Shown here: positions 26,050-35,474 of the stretch, piece by piece
How the letters are laid out: every line of letters begins with the position of its first letter
Numbering within the stretch: the stretch's first letter is position 1
Origin: CAG-791 sp002390025
Lineage (GTDB): Bacteria; Bacillota; Clostridia; Lachnospirales; Lachnospiraceae
Assembly (NCBI GenBank): GCA_946543465.1
Contig: CAMNLR010000124.1
Location: 75,189-139,188 of the forward strand
Direction: 5' to 3'
Length of the DNA: 64,000 nucleotides
Position numbers and translations under genes: made by a program
Notes under the pieces: model-generated
Databases searched by the model: none
The model's input: only the letters and a program-made list of their open reading frames with translations
What the model was told of the DNA's origin: nothing

Positions 26050-26760
26050 GTGAGACAACAATTATACAGGGTGATCAAGAGATTCTTTGACATCTCCAGC
26101 TCCATGCTGGCAATCTTGTTTTTTTTTCTGCCGGGGGTTTTGATTGCGGCCGGTATAAAGTGTTCAAGCAAAGGCCCTGTGTTTTATAAAGCAGAGAGGA
26201 TCGGGAAAAACGCAGAAAAGTTTACACTCTATAAATTTCGCTCTATGCATGTGTACCAACCGGAAAGAAAATCAGAAGGAGAGCAGAGAGAAGGTGGATA
26301 CATTGCCAATGAAAACAGGATTTTTCCCTTTGGAGGCTTCCTAAGGAAAAGCAAGCTGGATGAACTTCCGCAGCTGATCAATATCCTTATGGGGCAGATG
26401 TCTGTTATCGGTCCGAGGCCGATTACGGAAGCTGGAGTGAAAAAGCATTATATAGGCAGATACGATGATGTTCTGACAGTAAGACCGGGGCTAGCCTGTC
26501 TGGACAGTCTTTTTGATTATGCCCATGGAGAACTCGTTATAAAAGATAATGAAGAGTATGAAAGGAAAGTTGTTCCTATTAGGGACTATCTGGCCAGTTT
26601 GTATGTAGAGAAACAGTCACTGGCCATTGATATCTACTGCATACTGAGGACGATAAGCTTGATCTTTCAGGTTGTTGTCCTGAAGAAGCGAGATTTTATG
26701 CTTACGAAATATGAAAAAATGGCACACAGAGCCGTAGTTAGAGCCGAACAGAAAGAATAG
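26050..26760 (+). CDS. Initiating sugar-phosphate transferase (PglC/WcaJ type)
   Basis: Polyprenol-phosphate sugar-1-phosphate transferase that moves the first sugar of the repeat unit from its nucleotide to undecaprenyl phosphate at the inner membrane. The 236 residues show one N-terminal membrane segment (about 15-38), then GPVFYKAERIG, LYKFRSM, SKLDELPQL and SVIGPRP, all hallmarks of the family. It is the small form lacking extra membrane domains. The start is a GTG at 26050 after ATGAGGTATCATAC. With the PglF- and PglE-like enzymes it suggests a 4-amino-6-deoxy-HexNAc as first sugar. Confidence 0.92.
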   Translation: MRQQLYRVIKRFFDISSSMLAILFFFLPGVLIAAGIKCSSKGPVFYKAERIGKNAEKFTLYKFRSMHVYQPERKSEGEQREGGYIANENRIFPFGGFLRKSKLDELPQLINILMGQMSVIGPRPITEAGVKKHYIGRYDDVLTVRPGLACLDSLFDYAHGELVIKDNEEYERKVVPIRDYLASLYVEKQSLAIDIYCILRTISLIFQVVVLKKRDFMLTKYEKMAHRAVVRAEQKE

Positions 26761-26773
26761 GACAGAGAAGGAT

Positions 26774-27931
26774 ATGGATTTTTCTAAGATCAGAGTACTT
26801 GTTACGGATGGAGGAGCGAGGCAGACGCTGACGATCATCCATGGGCTGAAGGAAATTGGCTGCAGGATTTCTGTGATATGCTCTTCCAGGCTGGATGTCT
26901 GCTATGTTTCCAACATTCCTGACGAAAAAATCCTGAATAAAGCCGCTGCAGGGTCTCATGAGGGATTTGAAACATTTCTCCTTGGACTTCTTAAAAAGGG
27001 AAAATATGATGTACTCCTTCCGGTCGCGGAAATGACCACAAATAAAGTAACTAGACATGAGAAGGAATATGAGAAGTATGTAAGGATGGCATGTGCTCCG
27101 AGAGAAGCATACATTCAGGCGTTCAATAAACAGGCTACTTTTGAGCGGGCAATGGGACTTGGGATTCCCTGCCCATTCACTAGAAAAGAAAGCCAGACAG
27201 TCGGAGACTACCTGGGCAAGGCATCATTTCCCATTATCATAAAACCGAGAAACGGTGTCGGATCGATTGGTTTTCATAAATTTGAATCTCTTGATGATTT
27301 CAGGCTTCTGACAGAAAAAAAGAAAATCAATCTTGATGATTATGTTATTCAAGAATGCATCAGTTTCAAAAAGAGGCTCGGCATCCTCATCCTTATGGAT
27401 AAGAACGGCAACGCCGCGACGTCCTATGCAACGGAAGTGCTAAGAGAATATCCAGTGGATGCGGGAACCGCCGTGTTGGTCAGGTCGGTTAATGAGCCGG
27501 AGGCGATCAGAGATGCTGTGAAACTCCTGAAGGCTATGAAATGGAAAGGCTTTGCGGATGTCGGCTTCATGATTGATGAAAAAACCGGAGAGAGAAGACT
27601 GATGGAAATCAACGGTCGTATTCCCGCAAGTTTTAAAATGAGCTGGCTCTGTGGCTTCAATGTGGCCAGGCAGCTCGTGGAGATGGCATACGATGAACCG
27701 GTAACTATCTATCCGGCGAATACAAAATTCGGAGTGATGACAAGGCATACCCAGGCAGATTGGACATGGTTTCTGAAATCTCCGGACCGTTTTCGCGCAA
27801 ATCCGTCCTGGTTCAGCAGAAAAAACAGGCACGATGTGGTTTTCTGGAAAGATGACCCGAAACCATGGTTTGCATATACACTGCAGAGATTATGCAGGTT
27901 CGGGGAAATATCCAGAAAGAAAAGGCATTGA
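26774..27931 (+). CDS. ATP-grasp enzyme, carbamoyl-phosphate-synthase-like
   Basis: ATP-grasp ligase of 385 residues. A preATP-grasp domain fills about 1-110, and the ATP-binding part shows IIIKPRNGVGSIG, YVIQECISF and the metal-binding LMEINGRIPAS. Such enzymes join a carboxylate, through an acyl-phosphate, to an amine or other nucleophile. The acceptor is unknown. The ATG at 26774 follows GAGAAGGAT. A second ATP-grasp gene occurs at 37422, so the locus has two potential ligases for attaching amino acids or similar groups to the glycan or its precursors. Confidence 0.8.
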   Translation: MDFSKIRVLVTDGGARQTLTIIHGLKEIGCRISVICSSRLDVCYVSNIPDEKILNKAAAGSHEGFETFLLGLLKKGKYDVLLPVAEMTTNKVTRHEKEYEKYVRMACAPREAYIQAFNKQATFERAMGLGIPCPFTRKESQTVGDYLGKASFPIIIKPRNGVGSIGFHKFESLDDFRLLTEKKKINLDDYVIQECISFKKRLGILILMDKNGNAATSYATEVLREYPVDAGTAVLVRSVNEPEAIRDAVKLLKAMKWKGFADVGFMIDEKTGERRLMEINGRIPASFKMSWLCGFNVARQLVEMAYDEPVTIYPANTKFGVMTRHTQADWTWFLKSPDRFRANPSWFSRKNRHDVVFWKDDPKPWFAYTLQRLCRFGEISRKKRH

Positions 27932-27956
27932 CATGCCTGAAGCTCTGGAGGCTGTG

Positions 27957-29147
27957 ATGAGTGAGAAGATAATACGAATTCTGCATATTCTGACCGGAGG
28001 AAATTCCTTTACCGGGGTTTCTAGCTATCTGTACCAGTATTATAGAAACATGGATCGAAGCCGCGTCCGGTTTGATTTTTTGTTCTGTAAAGAAAACAAC
28101 ATGAAAATCTGCATGGACGAAGAGATATTTGATTATTCCGAATTCTTCGCTTTAAACGCAAAAACAAAAAGAAACTCTACCAATTATGTAAAACTGGCAA
28201 AAGGAATCAGAAAAGTACTGAAAGAACATGAATACGATATCCTGATTGTCAACACCAGCGTTATTATGACGGTTATGACCAGCTATCTTGCAGTTCCAAG
28301 AGGAAAGAGACCCCTATTTATCGCGCATGCACACAACACGGATATCATAGTCAAATCCTCATCCCTGAGGGGGAAAGTAAAATCCCTGTTTAAGATAGCA
28401 GATTGTATTTGCAGAAGAATTGTCGTAAAAAAAGCAGACTACTTGTTTGCCTGTTCCAAGGAAGCAGGGAAAGCTACCTTTGGAGACGCTGCGATTCAAT
28501 TAAGCAAATTCAAAGTAATCAACAATGCCATTGATACTGATGCTTTTATCTATGATAGGATGGTACGGAGCAGAGTCAGAGAAAAAGCGGGGATCGACGA
28601 TCGTAGTATTGTATATGGAAATGTCGGTCAGCTGTCTTACAGAAAAAACCAGACTTTTCTATTAAAGATTTTTCAGGAAATATGTAAACGTAATCCGGAT
28701 TCCAGCCTCTGGCTGATTGGTGATGGACCGGAGAGAAATGTTATTGAGGATGAAATCAAGAAATCAGGTTTACAGGACAAGGTACGTCTTTGGGGTCAAC
28801 GGAGTGATGTCAATGAATTGATGCAGGGCATGGACTGCTTCGTGTTTACGACAATATCGGAGGGGCTGGGGATTGTCGCGATTGAATCTCAGGCGACGGG
28901 ACTGCCGACAGTTATATCAGACGGTGTCCCGGCGGACGTTATGATTTCCGATTTAGCAATTCAACTGCCACTGTCAGCTGGTCCGGAGCAATGGGCGGAC
29001 AGTATTCTGACTCTTCCGGTGACAGAGCATCGGCGTAGCATGAGAGACTGTATCATTCGCCATGGATACGATATTCAGACAGAGGCTGAGAAATTCACAG
29101 TTCTTTTGATAAGCATACTGAGAGAGACAGGGAGTTTGGGAGACTGA
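27957..29147 (+). CDS. Family 4-type glycosyltransferase (GT-B)
   Basis: Retaining GT-B glycosyltransferase, 396 residues, adding a sugar to the lipid-linked glycan on the cytoplasmic face. It starts with IRILHILTGGNSFTGVSSYL; the donor-binding C-terminal half includes GNVGQLSYRKNQTFLLKIF, LIGDGPER and the E-x7-E region SEGLGIVAIESQATGLP. The frame is open from 27834 inside the ATP-grasp gene, but GGAGG at 27947-27951 places the start at the ATG at 27957. Donor and linkage are unknown. Confidence 0.9.
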   Translation: MSEKIIRILHILTGGNSFTGVSSYLYQYYRNMDRSRVRFDFLFCKENNMKICMDEEIFDYSEFFALNAKTKRNSTNYVKLAKGIRKVLKEHEYDILIVNTSVIMTVMTSYLAVPRGKRPLFIAHAHNTDIIVKSSSLRGKVKSLFKIADCICRRIVVKKADYLFACSKEAGKATFGDAAIQLSKFKVINNAIDTDAFIYDRMVRSRVREKAGIDDRSIVYGNVGQLSYRKNQTFLLKIFQEICKRNPDSSLWLIGDGPERNVIEDEIKKSGLQDKVRLWGQRSDVNELMQGMDCFVFTTISEGLGIVAIESQATGLPTVISDGVPADVMISDLAIQLPLSAGPEQWADSILTLPVTEHRRSMRDCIIRHGYDIQTEAEKFTVLLISILRETGSLGD

Positions 29148-29150
29148 AGA

Positions 29151-30488
29151 ATGAATGGAATGAATAGTAAGCAATTGAATCAGACCAGAGTGAGTGCGAC
29201 TACTGTGCTGCTTTATGTCATTATTTTACTTTCATTCACGGCACATATATTTGCCTATACGATGTCTACAAGTGTATATGTGTATGTTCTGATGGTTTTT
29301 TCCGTGCTATATGCCTTTGGTCGGCCCAGGGTTCTGCTGAAGAAAAACTGGCCTTCCATGATTTGGATTGCTGCAGTTGCAGTTGCTTTTATGAGTTTGG
29401 CGCGTTCTTCCAGAACTGCGAATTCCATTCTTGATGTAACCTGTTTGTTCTGCGGTATGCTAATTGCCATATTTTTCAGTAAAGCAGATAATTACCTGAA
29501 AACAGTGAAGCTGATTTACCTGGTTTCCATGTTTTTTGCGGCCAGTGTGGTGCTTCAGGTGTTTGTGCCGTCAGTTTTTAATGGACTACTGAATTTGTTT
29601 CCTGAGAAGTACGCAGCAGCAGTTGGGATGGGGGCCAACGAAGTTGTAGGTAGCGGAAAGCGAGGGTTTACTACTAACACAGGAACCGCGGCGGCATATA
29701 TCTGCAGTGGCCTTCTCGCATTGGGATCCATCACTACTAGGCGAGGCAGAGTCAACACGAAAAAAGTGGCAACAGCATTTTTCCTTTTTCTGGGGCTTAT
29801 GTTTACTGGAAAAAGAGGACATGCTCTTTTTGTTATCCTTGCAATGCTAATCAGATACCTCCTTCCGGAGCGAGGCACAAAAAAGATGAAAAAGTACTGG
29901 GTCATTTTTTTGTCTTTTCTGTCAATCATTGTCTTTTACAGCATATTTGGCTCGTTGCTCTCTGAGATTCCTCTGATTAGGAAGTTAACGGCAACCATCA
30001 ACGGAGTCATTGCAGGAGATGATATCAGCAGTCTCAGGCTGTCACTTTATGTATGGGCGATCCGACTGTTCAGAAGGAACCCTCTGATAGGTATCGGATG
30101 GGGAGACTATCGAACAACAGTCATTGGAAATGTTTCTCGCTTTAAAGATCTTGATACACATAATATCTACCTACAGCTGCTGTGCGAGACGGGAATTATA
30201 GGGTTTGCGGTATTCGTACTGTTGTTTGTCACTTTTTGGGTGTTGTCAAAAAACGCATATTGCAGATGTCTGGCAGATGATAATAATGCTCATACCAACT
30301 GGCTGCAGGTCCTGTCATTTTCCTTCTCTTATCAGTCGTTTTTTCTTTTATACGGATTAACGGGGAACGTTCTGTATGATCAGCATTCTCAGATACTCTA
30401 TGCATTGTCTTGTGGGATGACCTTGGCGTATATTGGCAATGAGAAGCAACACTCAGAGCAAAAGGAAGAAAATATATCTGGAGGTTAA
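29151..30488 (+). CDS. O-antigen ligase/polymerase-type membrane protein (Wzy-like)
   Basis: Polytopic protein of 445 residues with about ten to twelve membrane segments and a large loop near 300-345 that contains GIGWGDYRTTVIGN and DTHNIYLQLLCETGIIG, the pattern of the O-antigen ligase/Wzy domain. It likely polymerises repeat units on the outer face of the membrane. The ATG at 29151 is 4 bases after the previous stop. Wzy proteins diverge strongly, so this call rests on topology, the loop motif and gene context. Confidence 0.85.
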   Translation: MNGMNSKQLNQTRVSATTVLLYVIILLSFTAHIFAYTMSTSVYVYVLMVFSVLYAFGRPRVLLKKNWPSMIWIAAVAVAFMSLARSSRTANSILDVTCLFCGMLIAIFFSKADNYLKTVKLIYLVSMFFAASVVLQVFVPSVFNGLLNLFPEKYAAAVGMGANEVVGSGKRGFTTNTGTAAAYICSGLLALGSITTRRGRVNTKKVATAFFLFLGLMFTGKRGHALFVILAMLIRYLLPERGTKKMKKYWVIFLSFLSIIVFYSIFGSLLSEIPLIRKLTATINGVIAGDDISSLRLSLYVWAIRLFRRNPLIGIGWGDYRTTVIGNVSRFKDLDTHNIYLQLLCETGIIGFAVFVLLFVTFWVLSKNAYCRCLADDNNAHTNWLQVLSFSFSYQSFFLLYGLTGNVLYDQHSQILYALSCGMTLAYIGNEKQHSEQKEENISGG

Positions 30489-30492
30489 TTCT

Positions 30493-31668
30493 TTGAAGAT
30501 TGGTTTGATTACCTTCCATTTTGCCTCAAATCAGGGGGCAGTTTTGCAATGCTACGCAATGCAGAAATACCTTGAGAACCAGGGTCATGACGTGTTTGTG
30601 ATTGATTATCAGCCTTCTTATCACCTAGTCAGGTACCAGAGCAGGAAGAATCCTTTTCTATATGCGAGAGACTTCTGGCGGAAATTTCATTACAAAGAAT
30701 ATCCGCGCCGCGTTTATCTTACGGCCCGCAGCTTTGCTCGATGCATTTATATGAATGTCATGCATACAGATAGCAGGGTGGAGCAGTGCTTTGAAAACTT
30801 CAGGCAAAGATACCTTCATACGACAGCGAGGTACCGATCCCTGGCTGAACTGAAAAAAAATCCACCCAAGATGGAAGCTTATATCAGCGGAAGCGATCAG
30901 CTATGGAATCCGGAAGTGCTGGACCAGAATTTTGATAAGGCATATTTTCTGGATTTCGGCGATGAAAACATTATGAGAATTTCTTATGCGGTGAGTATAG
31001 GAAAAGAGATGCCGGAACACTATTTGAAGCAGTTAAGATCCTTATGCGTTGGACTCGACGCTGTCTCATTGAGAGAGTTTAACGAAATGGTGATTGACGC
31101 AATCGGAAAGGATGTTCATATCTGTATCGACCCGACATTTCTGCTGACGGCAGATGATTACAGAGAGATTGAAGGGAACATAAGCATCACGGAACCCTAT
31201 ATATTTGTTTACGGGTTTGAGACAAACAAAGACATCCTGGACGCGATTGAGGCTGCGAAAAAGAAATACCGGTGCCTGATTGTGAACGGTTCTCCCATGA
31301 GAATTAAATACCGTGGGAATGTTGTCAATACCAGGGATTACGGTCCGGAGATATTTCTGGGTTATATCAGGAATGCGGTATGCGTCGTGACGAATTCATT
31401 TCATGCTACTGCTTTTTCTGTCATTTACGAAAAAGACTTTATTACCGTACCTCATTCTACCAGGGGGATGCGAATGAAAAATCTTCTTGGGAGATTGTCT
31501 CTGCGATCCTGTCTTTATAAAGATGAGGCTTTCGATATCGGCAAAGCTGTTAATTATGCGTCAGTTCGTCCGATATTATCAGAGTGGAAACGCCACTCAG
31601 AAGAGTTCCTTACTATGGCTCTTGCCGGAAAAAAGGGAGAAGAGATTCCCCATTACACAGAGGAGTAA
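30493..31668 (+). CDS. Polysaccharide pyruvyl transferase family protein
   Basis: Pyruvyl transferase domain protein of 391 residues, which would add a pyruvate ketal from phosphoenolpyruvate to a glycan sugar. Visible are IGLITFHFASNQGAVLQCYA, ISGSDQLWNP, CIDPTFLLT and the C-terminal TNSFHATAFSVI, all standard for the family. The start appears to be a TTG at 30493, 8 bases after GGAGG and 4 bases after the previous stop; the open frame reaches back to 30433. The pyruvate would give the polymer negative charge. Confidence 0.9.
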   Translation: MKIGLITFHFASNQGAVLQCYAMQKYLENQGHDVFVIDYQPSYHLVRYQSRKNPFLYARDFWRKFHYKEYPRRVYLTARSFARCIYMNVMHTDSRVEQCFENFRQRYLHTTARYRSLAELKKNPPKMEAYISGSDQLWNPEVLDQNFDKAYFLDFGDENIMRISYAVSIGKEMPEHYLKQLRSLCVGLDAVSLREFNEMVIDAIGKDVHICIDPTFLLTADDYREIEGNISITEPYIFVYGFETNKDILDAIEAAKKKYRCLIVNGSPMRIKYRGNVVNTRDYGPEIFLGYIRNAVCVVTNSFHATAFSVIYEKDFITVPHSTRGMRMKNLLGRLSLRSCLYKDEAFDIGKAVNYASVRPILSEWKRHSEEFLTMALAGKKGEEIPHYTEE

Positions 31669-31672
31669 CTTT

Positions 31673-33082
31673 ATGTCACGTGAGGGAAAACTTGCTAAAA
31701 ACACTTTCATACTTGCAATAGGAACGTTTCTTCCTAGACTGGCGACTTTTGTCATTCTCCCAATCATGACGGGAGGACTTACAAAAGAAGAGTATGGAAC
31801 TTATGACCTGATGCTGGTCCTTGTTCTCTTGCTGCTTCCTGCTGTCACAATGCAGATTCATGCGGCAGCTTTTCGCTTTATTATCGATGTAAAAAAGGAC
31901 CGGCAGAAATGCAGGAGTATTATCACCAACATTTTTGCCGTGATTATTCCGACATCTCTGCTTGCTCTGATGGTCCTATTCTTGTGTTTACCCAGATATG
32001 ATTTTCGGATACGTTCCCTCTTTTGTACTTACCTTTTTGTGGACATTTTAACGACGGCTTGCCAGTGGGTCATAAGGGGATTGCAGCAGAATCTGAAATA
32101 TTCTGTCAGCGCGATCCTGAACTCCTTGGGCAGAATGATTTTCAGCAGTCTTTTTGTTTGGTGGCTCCATCTGGGACTTGTGGGGGCGATTTCATCTCTA
32201 ATTGTAGCTGATACAATTTCATTGGTATATCTGCTTTTTGCTGGAAAAATTTTTCATTACATTGATTTCAGATTTGTATCAAAGACGGAAATCAGATCTA
32301 TGTTGGCTTATTCATGGCCGCTTGTCCCCAATAATATGTCCATGTGGGTCATGCGTGTCTCGGATCGCTTTGTGGTGACAATGTTTATGGGTGTCGCCGC
32401 AAATGCGGTGTATGCCGTGGCCAATAAAATCCCTCAGATTTTAGCCGTAGCCCAGAGTACCTTTACCATGGCTTGGCAGGAAAACGCCTCTGTGACTTCT
32501 GCTGATGAAGACGCGGATCAGTACTATTCAGTGATGTTCAGGAGGATGTATGACCTGATGGCGGGGGCTATGGGACTGCTGGTTGCCATGACTCCGGTTC
32601 TGTTCTGGCTTCTGATTAGAGGTGACTATAGGGAAGCCTACAATCAGATTCCGGTTCTTTTCATGGCGATGTTTTTTAGCACTCTGTCTTCTTATCTGGG
32701 GGGAATCTACGTAGCTTATAAAGCAACAAAGAGCATAGGAATTACGACATTGGTTGCTGCCATTTGCAACCTTGTGGTTGACCTCGCCCTGATCAGGTTG
32801 ATTGGTCTGTTTGCAGCGTCCGGATCAACTCTTATCAGTTATATACTACTGTTTGTCTACCGGATGAAGGACGTGCGAAGACTGGTTGATATTTCATATG
32901 ATATAAGACATATGCTCATCGTACTCGGACTGCTGATAGTGGAGTGCGCACTTTGCTTCATGCAGAAGACTGCGTTCAATGTGATCAATATTGGTTTGGG
33001 AACTATTGTATTTATTCTGCTGAACCGTGAGCTCATCGGAATTTTGCTCGGAAAAGCAAAACGCATCCTGCGCAGAGCATGA
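31673..33082 (+). CDS. Lipid-linked oligosaccharide flippase (Wzx-like)
   Basis: MATE/MOP-superfamily flippase of 469 residues with about fourteen membrane segments, expected to move undecaprenyl-linked repeat units across the membrane. The N-terminus KLAKNTFILAIGTFLPRLAT and the segment PILPIM-like FVILPIMTGGLTKEEYGTYD fit the polysaccharide-synthesis flippase family. The frame is open from 31487, but the ATG at 31673 follows GAGGAGTAACTTT and gives the usual N-terminus. With the Wzy-like gene two positions upstream it completes a Wzx/Wzy export route. Confidence 0.92.
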   Translation: MSREGKLAKNTFILAIGTFLPRLATFVILPIMTGGLTKEEYGTYDLMLVLVLLLLPAVTMQIHAAAFRFIIDVKKDRQKCRSIITNIFAVIIPTSLLALMVLFLCLPRYDFRIRSLFCTYLFVDILTTACQWVIRGLQQNLKYSVSAILNSLGRMIFSSLFVWWLHLGLVGAISSLIVADTISLVYLLFAGKIFHYIDFRFVSKTEIRSMLAYSWPLVPNNMSMWVMRVSDRFVVTMFMGVAANAVYAVANKIPQILAVAQSTFTMAWQENASVTSADEDADQYYSVMFRRMYDLMAGAMGLLVAMTPVLFWLLIRGDYREAYNQIPVLFMAMFFSTLSSYLGGIYVAYKATKSIGITTLVAAICNLVVDLALIRLIGLFAASGSTLISYILLFVYRMKDVRRLVDISYDIRHMLIVLGLLIVECALCFMQKTAFNVINIGLGTIVFILLNRELIGILLGKAKRILRRA

Positions 33083-33120
33083 TACCGTTCAGACGGAAGA
33101 TTTAACGGAGGTCTATATCT

Positions 33121-34068
33121 ATGGGAAGCATCGCAAAAAAAATCAAGAAGGCGGTAGCCCTCTGGGGAGAATTCGGACTTCTGTACTCCCTGGCCAGCGG
33201 CTTCTGCCGCTCATCGGGTCACTATGACAGATATATCGATTTAGCATGTAAGGAATTATACCGGGAAAATAAGGAACGGATCTTCGGGATCAAAAGGGCC
33301 GAAAATCCTGTTTTTATTGAAAAACCTATCGTCTGGTCTTTCTGGTGGCAGGGAAAAGACAGCCTTCCGGATATCCTTCAGACCTGTCTTGCGTCGCATG
33401 AAAAGCATATTGCAAGCTGTGGGTATGAGTATATTTTCCTGGATCGGGATAATATTCAGGACTACCTGGATATCCCGGATGCCGTGAAGCGCAAGCTGGA
33501 ACAGGGAATCATATCCTTTACCCACTTTTCGGACTATCTTCGCGTGGCACTGATTGAACAATATGGGGGTATCTGGATTGACATCACGTTGCTTATGACC
33601 AGCGACCTGGATTCTTCCATGTTTGATTTTGATTTTTATTCTTTCAAAACCGATGTGGAACCCCGTGATTTAAAAGTGATTGGGCAGATGGTCACAGGCT
33701 GCCGATGGGCTGGATTCATGCTGGGGGCGAACCAGGAGCACAGCCCGCTGTTTGTGTATTTGAAGTGTGCTTTGGAGGCATACTGGTCAACCCACGATAG
33801 GGCCATCGATTATTTCCTCTTGAATATGCTTGTAAGGTGTGCTTATGACCATAACGATTACGTGAAGAAGATTATAGATGATATCCCGTTTAACAATCCT
33901 CATCTGTATGAACTAGCTCCTGTCATCAATGAACCATGGAATCAGAAGAACTGGAATCAGATTTCCAAAGATGAGATTTTTTTTAAGGTGACACAAAAAA
34001 AGCCTGTGTCTGAGCAGACAGGAACAGCAGACACATTCTACGGACACATTAAGAAAATGTACAGGTGA
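33121..34068 (+). CDS. Capsular polysaccharide glycosyltransferase (GT32-like)
   Basis: Glycosyltransferase of the capsular polysaccharide synthesis type related to GT32, 315 residues. The family pattern is WSFWWQG (about 64-70), the central SFTHFSDYLRVALIEQYGGI and the metal-binding region WIDITLLM, where Asp occupies the DxD-type site. TTTAACGGAGGTCTATATCT precedes the ATG at 33121. The gene ends where the next begins (GTGA overlap), so they are probably coupled. Confidence 0.88.
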   Translation: MGSIAKKIKKAVALWGEFGLLYSLASGFCRSSGHYDRYIDLACKELYRENKERIFGIKRAENPVFIEKPIVWSFWWQGKDSLPDILQTCLASHEKHIASCGYEYIFLDRDNIQDYLDIPDAVKRKLEQGIISFTHFSDYLRVALIEQYGGIWIDITLLMTSDLDSSMFDFDFYSFKTDVEPRDLKVIGQMVTGCRWAGFMLGANQEHSPLFVYLKCALEAYWSTHDRAIDYFLLNMLVRCAYDHNDYVKKIIDDIPFNNPHLYELAPVINEPWNQKNWNQISKDEIFFKVTQKKPVSEQTGTADTFYGHIKKMYR

Positions 34069-34073
34069 GAAAA

Positions 34074-35462
34074 ATGAGCATTGTTACGAAATTGATTAGG
34101 TCATGGTGCAACACAGAAGGGAATGTAAACTCTACAGAAGAACTTCTTCTTTGGATAAAAGAACTAAACAATATAACGTATGTAAGGGTCAATGAATGCA
34201 GCATCAATGACAGCACCTTCTGGTTTTACGACGATTATAACGGGGAAGTACTGAATCGTAAACGTAGCTTTTTTTCTGTTAAAGGAATGCGCCGTTTTGA
34301 GGACGACATCTTTTCGGGAGAACAGCCCATCATCATTCAGCCAGAGATCGGTTACCTCGGTATTATATGCCGTGAAATAGACGGAGTTCTGAATTTCCTT
34401 ATGCAGGCCAAAATTGAGCCGGGAAACGTGAACTGCGTCCAGATTTCTCCAACGATCCAGGCAACGAAAAGCAATTTTACTAGGGCCCACGGAGGTCATC
34501 TGCCGACCTACTTTGAGCTTTTTGAGCATTCGGAACGCTTCAATGTGATTTACGATCAGATCCAGTCGGAACAGGCTACACGTTTTTATAAAAAACGTAA
34601 TCGGAATATGATTATGATCGTGGATGAGGAATTTGAAATATATCCAAATTTCCGTTGGATGACACTGGGACAAATTAAAAAACTGATGGAAGTAGATAAT
34701 CTTGTGAATATGGATACAAGGACGGTTTTGTCAGGAATACCGCTAGTGACGGAAAATCTCAGTGAACAAGATAAAGAAGATGTTGCAGGATGCTTTGCCG
34801 ATGAAACTCTGTTTCGCTCTGTTTTTGCAACTAATCCCCAGAACACACTTCCTTGGATTTACCAACGGCTGAATAATTACAAGATGTTTCACGATGTGAG
34901 GACTGTCACAGTACCGCTTAACCAGTTGGTAGACTGGAGAATTGATGAGTATGGCATCACATGCAAGAAACAGGCGGATTTTATGGTAAGATACTATGAC
35001 ATTGAAATATCCGGAAGAGAGGTGCAGCACTGGTCACAGCCACTGTTTAAAGCCATCGGAATGGCAGTCTTCGGATTGATAACACGCGTGAAGGATGGGA
35101 GACAGCAATTTCTGGTCAAAATCAAGCCAGAAATAGGATCCTTCGACAAGGTAGAGGTCGGCCCTTCAATTCAATGGGAACCGTCCCATTACCTTTACAA
35201 TGATAACGAAGTCGAACGATTATTCCGGAAAAAACTGGAGGCAGAAGACGGAATCGTCAACAATGTCATCCTTTCCGAGGAAGGTGGCCGTTTTTACCAT
35301 GAACAAAACCGGAATGTCATTATTAGGATAGAAGAAAACGAACTGACTGTACTTCCCGAGGATTATATATGGGCTGATTATGCAACACTTAATTTTTTAG
35401 TCCAGATTAATAACTGCCTCAACATTCAACTCAGGAATCTGCTCTCATTAATCCAGATATAG
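34074..35462 (+). CDS. NDP-hexose 2,3-dehydratase family protein
   Basis: Member of the NDP-hexose 2,3-dehydratase family (the TylX3/EvaA type of deoxysugar antibiotic pathways), which removes the C2 hydroxyl from an NDP-4-keto-6-deoxyhexose. The 462 residues hold the two family repeats: one with FFSVKGMRRFEDDIF and NCVQISPTIQATKSNF (about 60-140), the other with KIKPEIGSFDKVEVGPSIQ (about 345-363). ATG 34074 is preferred over GTG 34065 because AGGTGAG lies just before it. The next two genes encode suitable ketoreductases, so the set would make a 2-deoxy or 2,6-dideoxy sugar. Confidence 0.88.
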   Translation: MSIVTKLIRSWCNTEGNVNSTEELLLWIKELNNITYVRVNECSINDSTFWFYDDYNGEVLNRKRSFFSVKGMRRFEDDIFSGEQPIIIQPEIGYLGIICREIDGVLNFLMQAKIEPGNVNCVQISPTIQATKSNFTRAHGGHLPTYFELFEHSERFNVIYDQIQSEQATRFYKKRNRNMIMIVDEEFEIYPNFRWMTLGQIKKLMEVDNLVNMDTRTVLSGIPLVTENLSEQDKEDVAGCFADETLFRSVFATNPQNTLPWIYQRLNNYKMFHDVRTVTVPLNQLVDWRIDEYGITCKKQADFMVRYYDIEISGREVQHWSQPLFKAIGMAVFGLITRVKDGRQQFLVKIKPEIGSFDKVEVGPSIQWEPSHYLYNDNEVERLFRKKLEAEDGIVNNVILSEEGGRFYHEQNRNVIIRIEENELTVLPEDYIWADYATLNFLVQINNCLNIQLRNLLSLIQI

Positions 35463-35474
35463 AAAGGTGTAAAA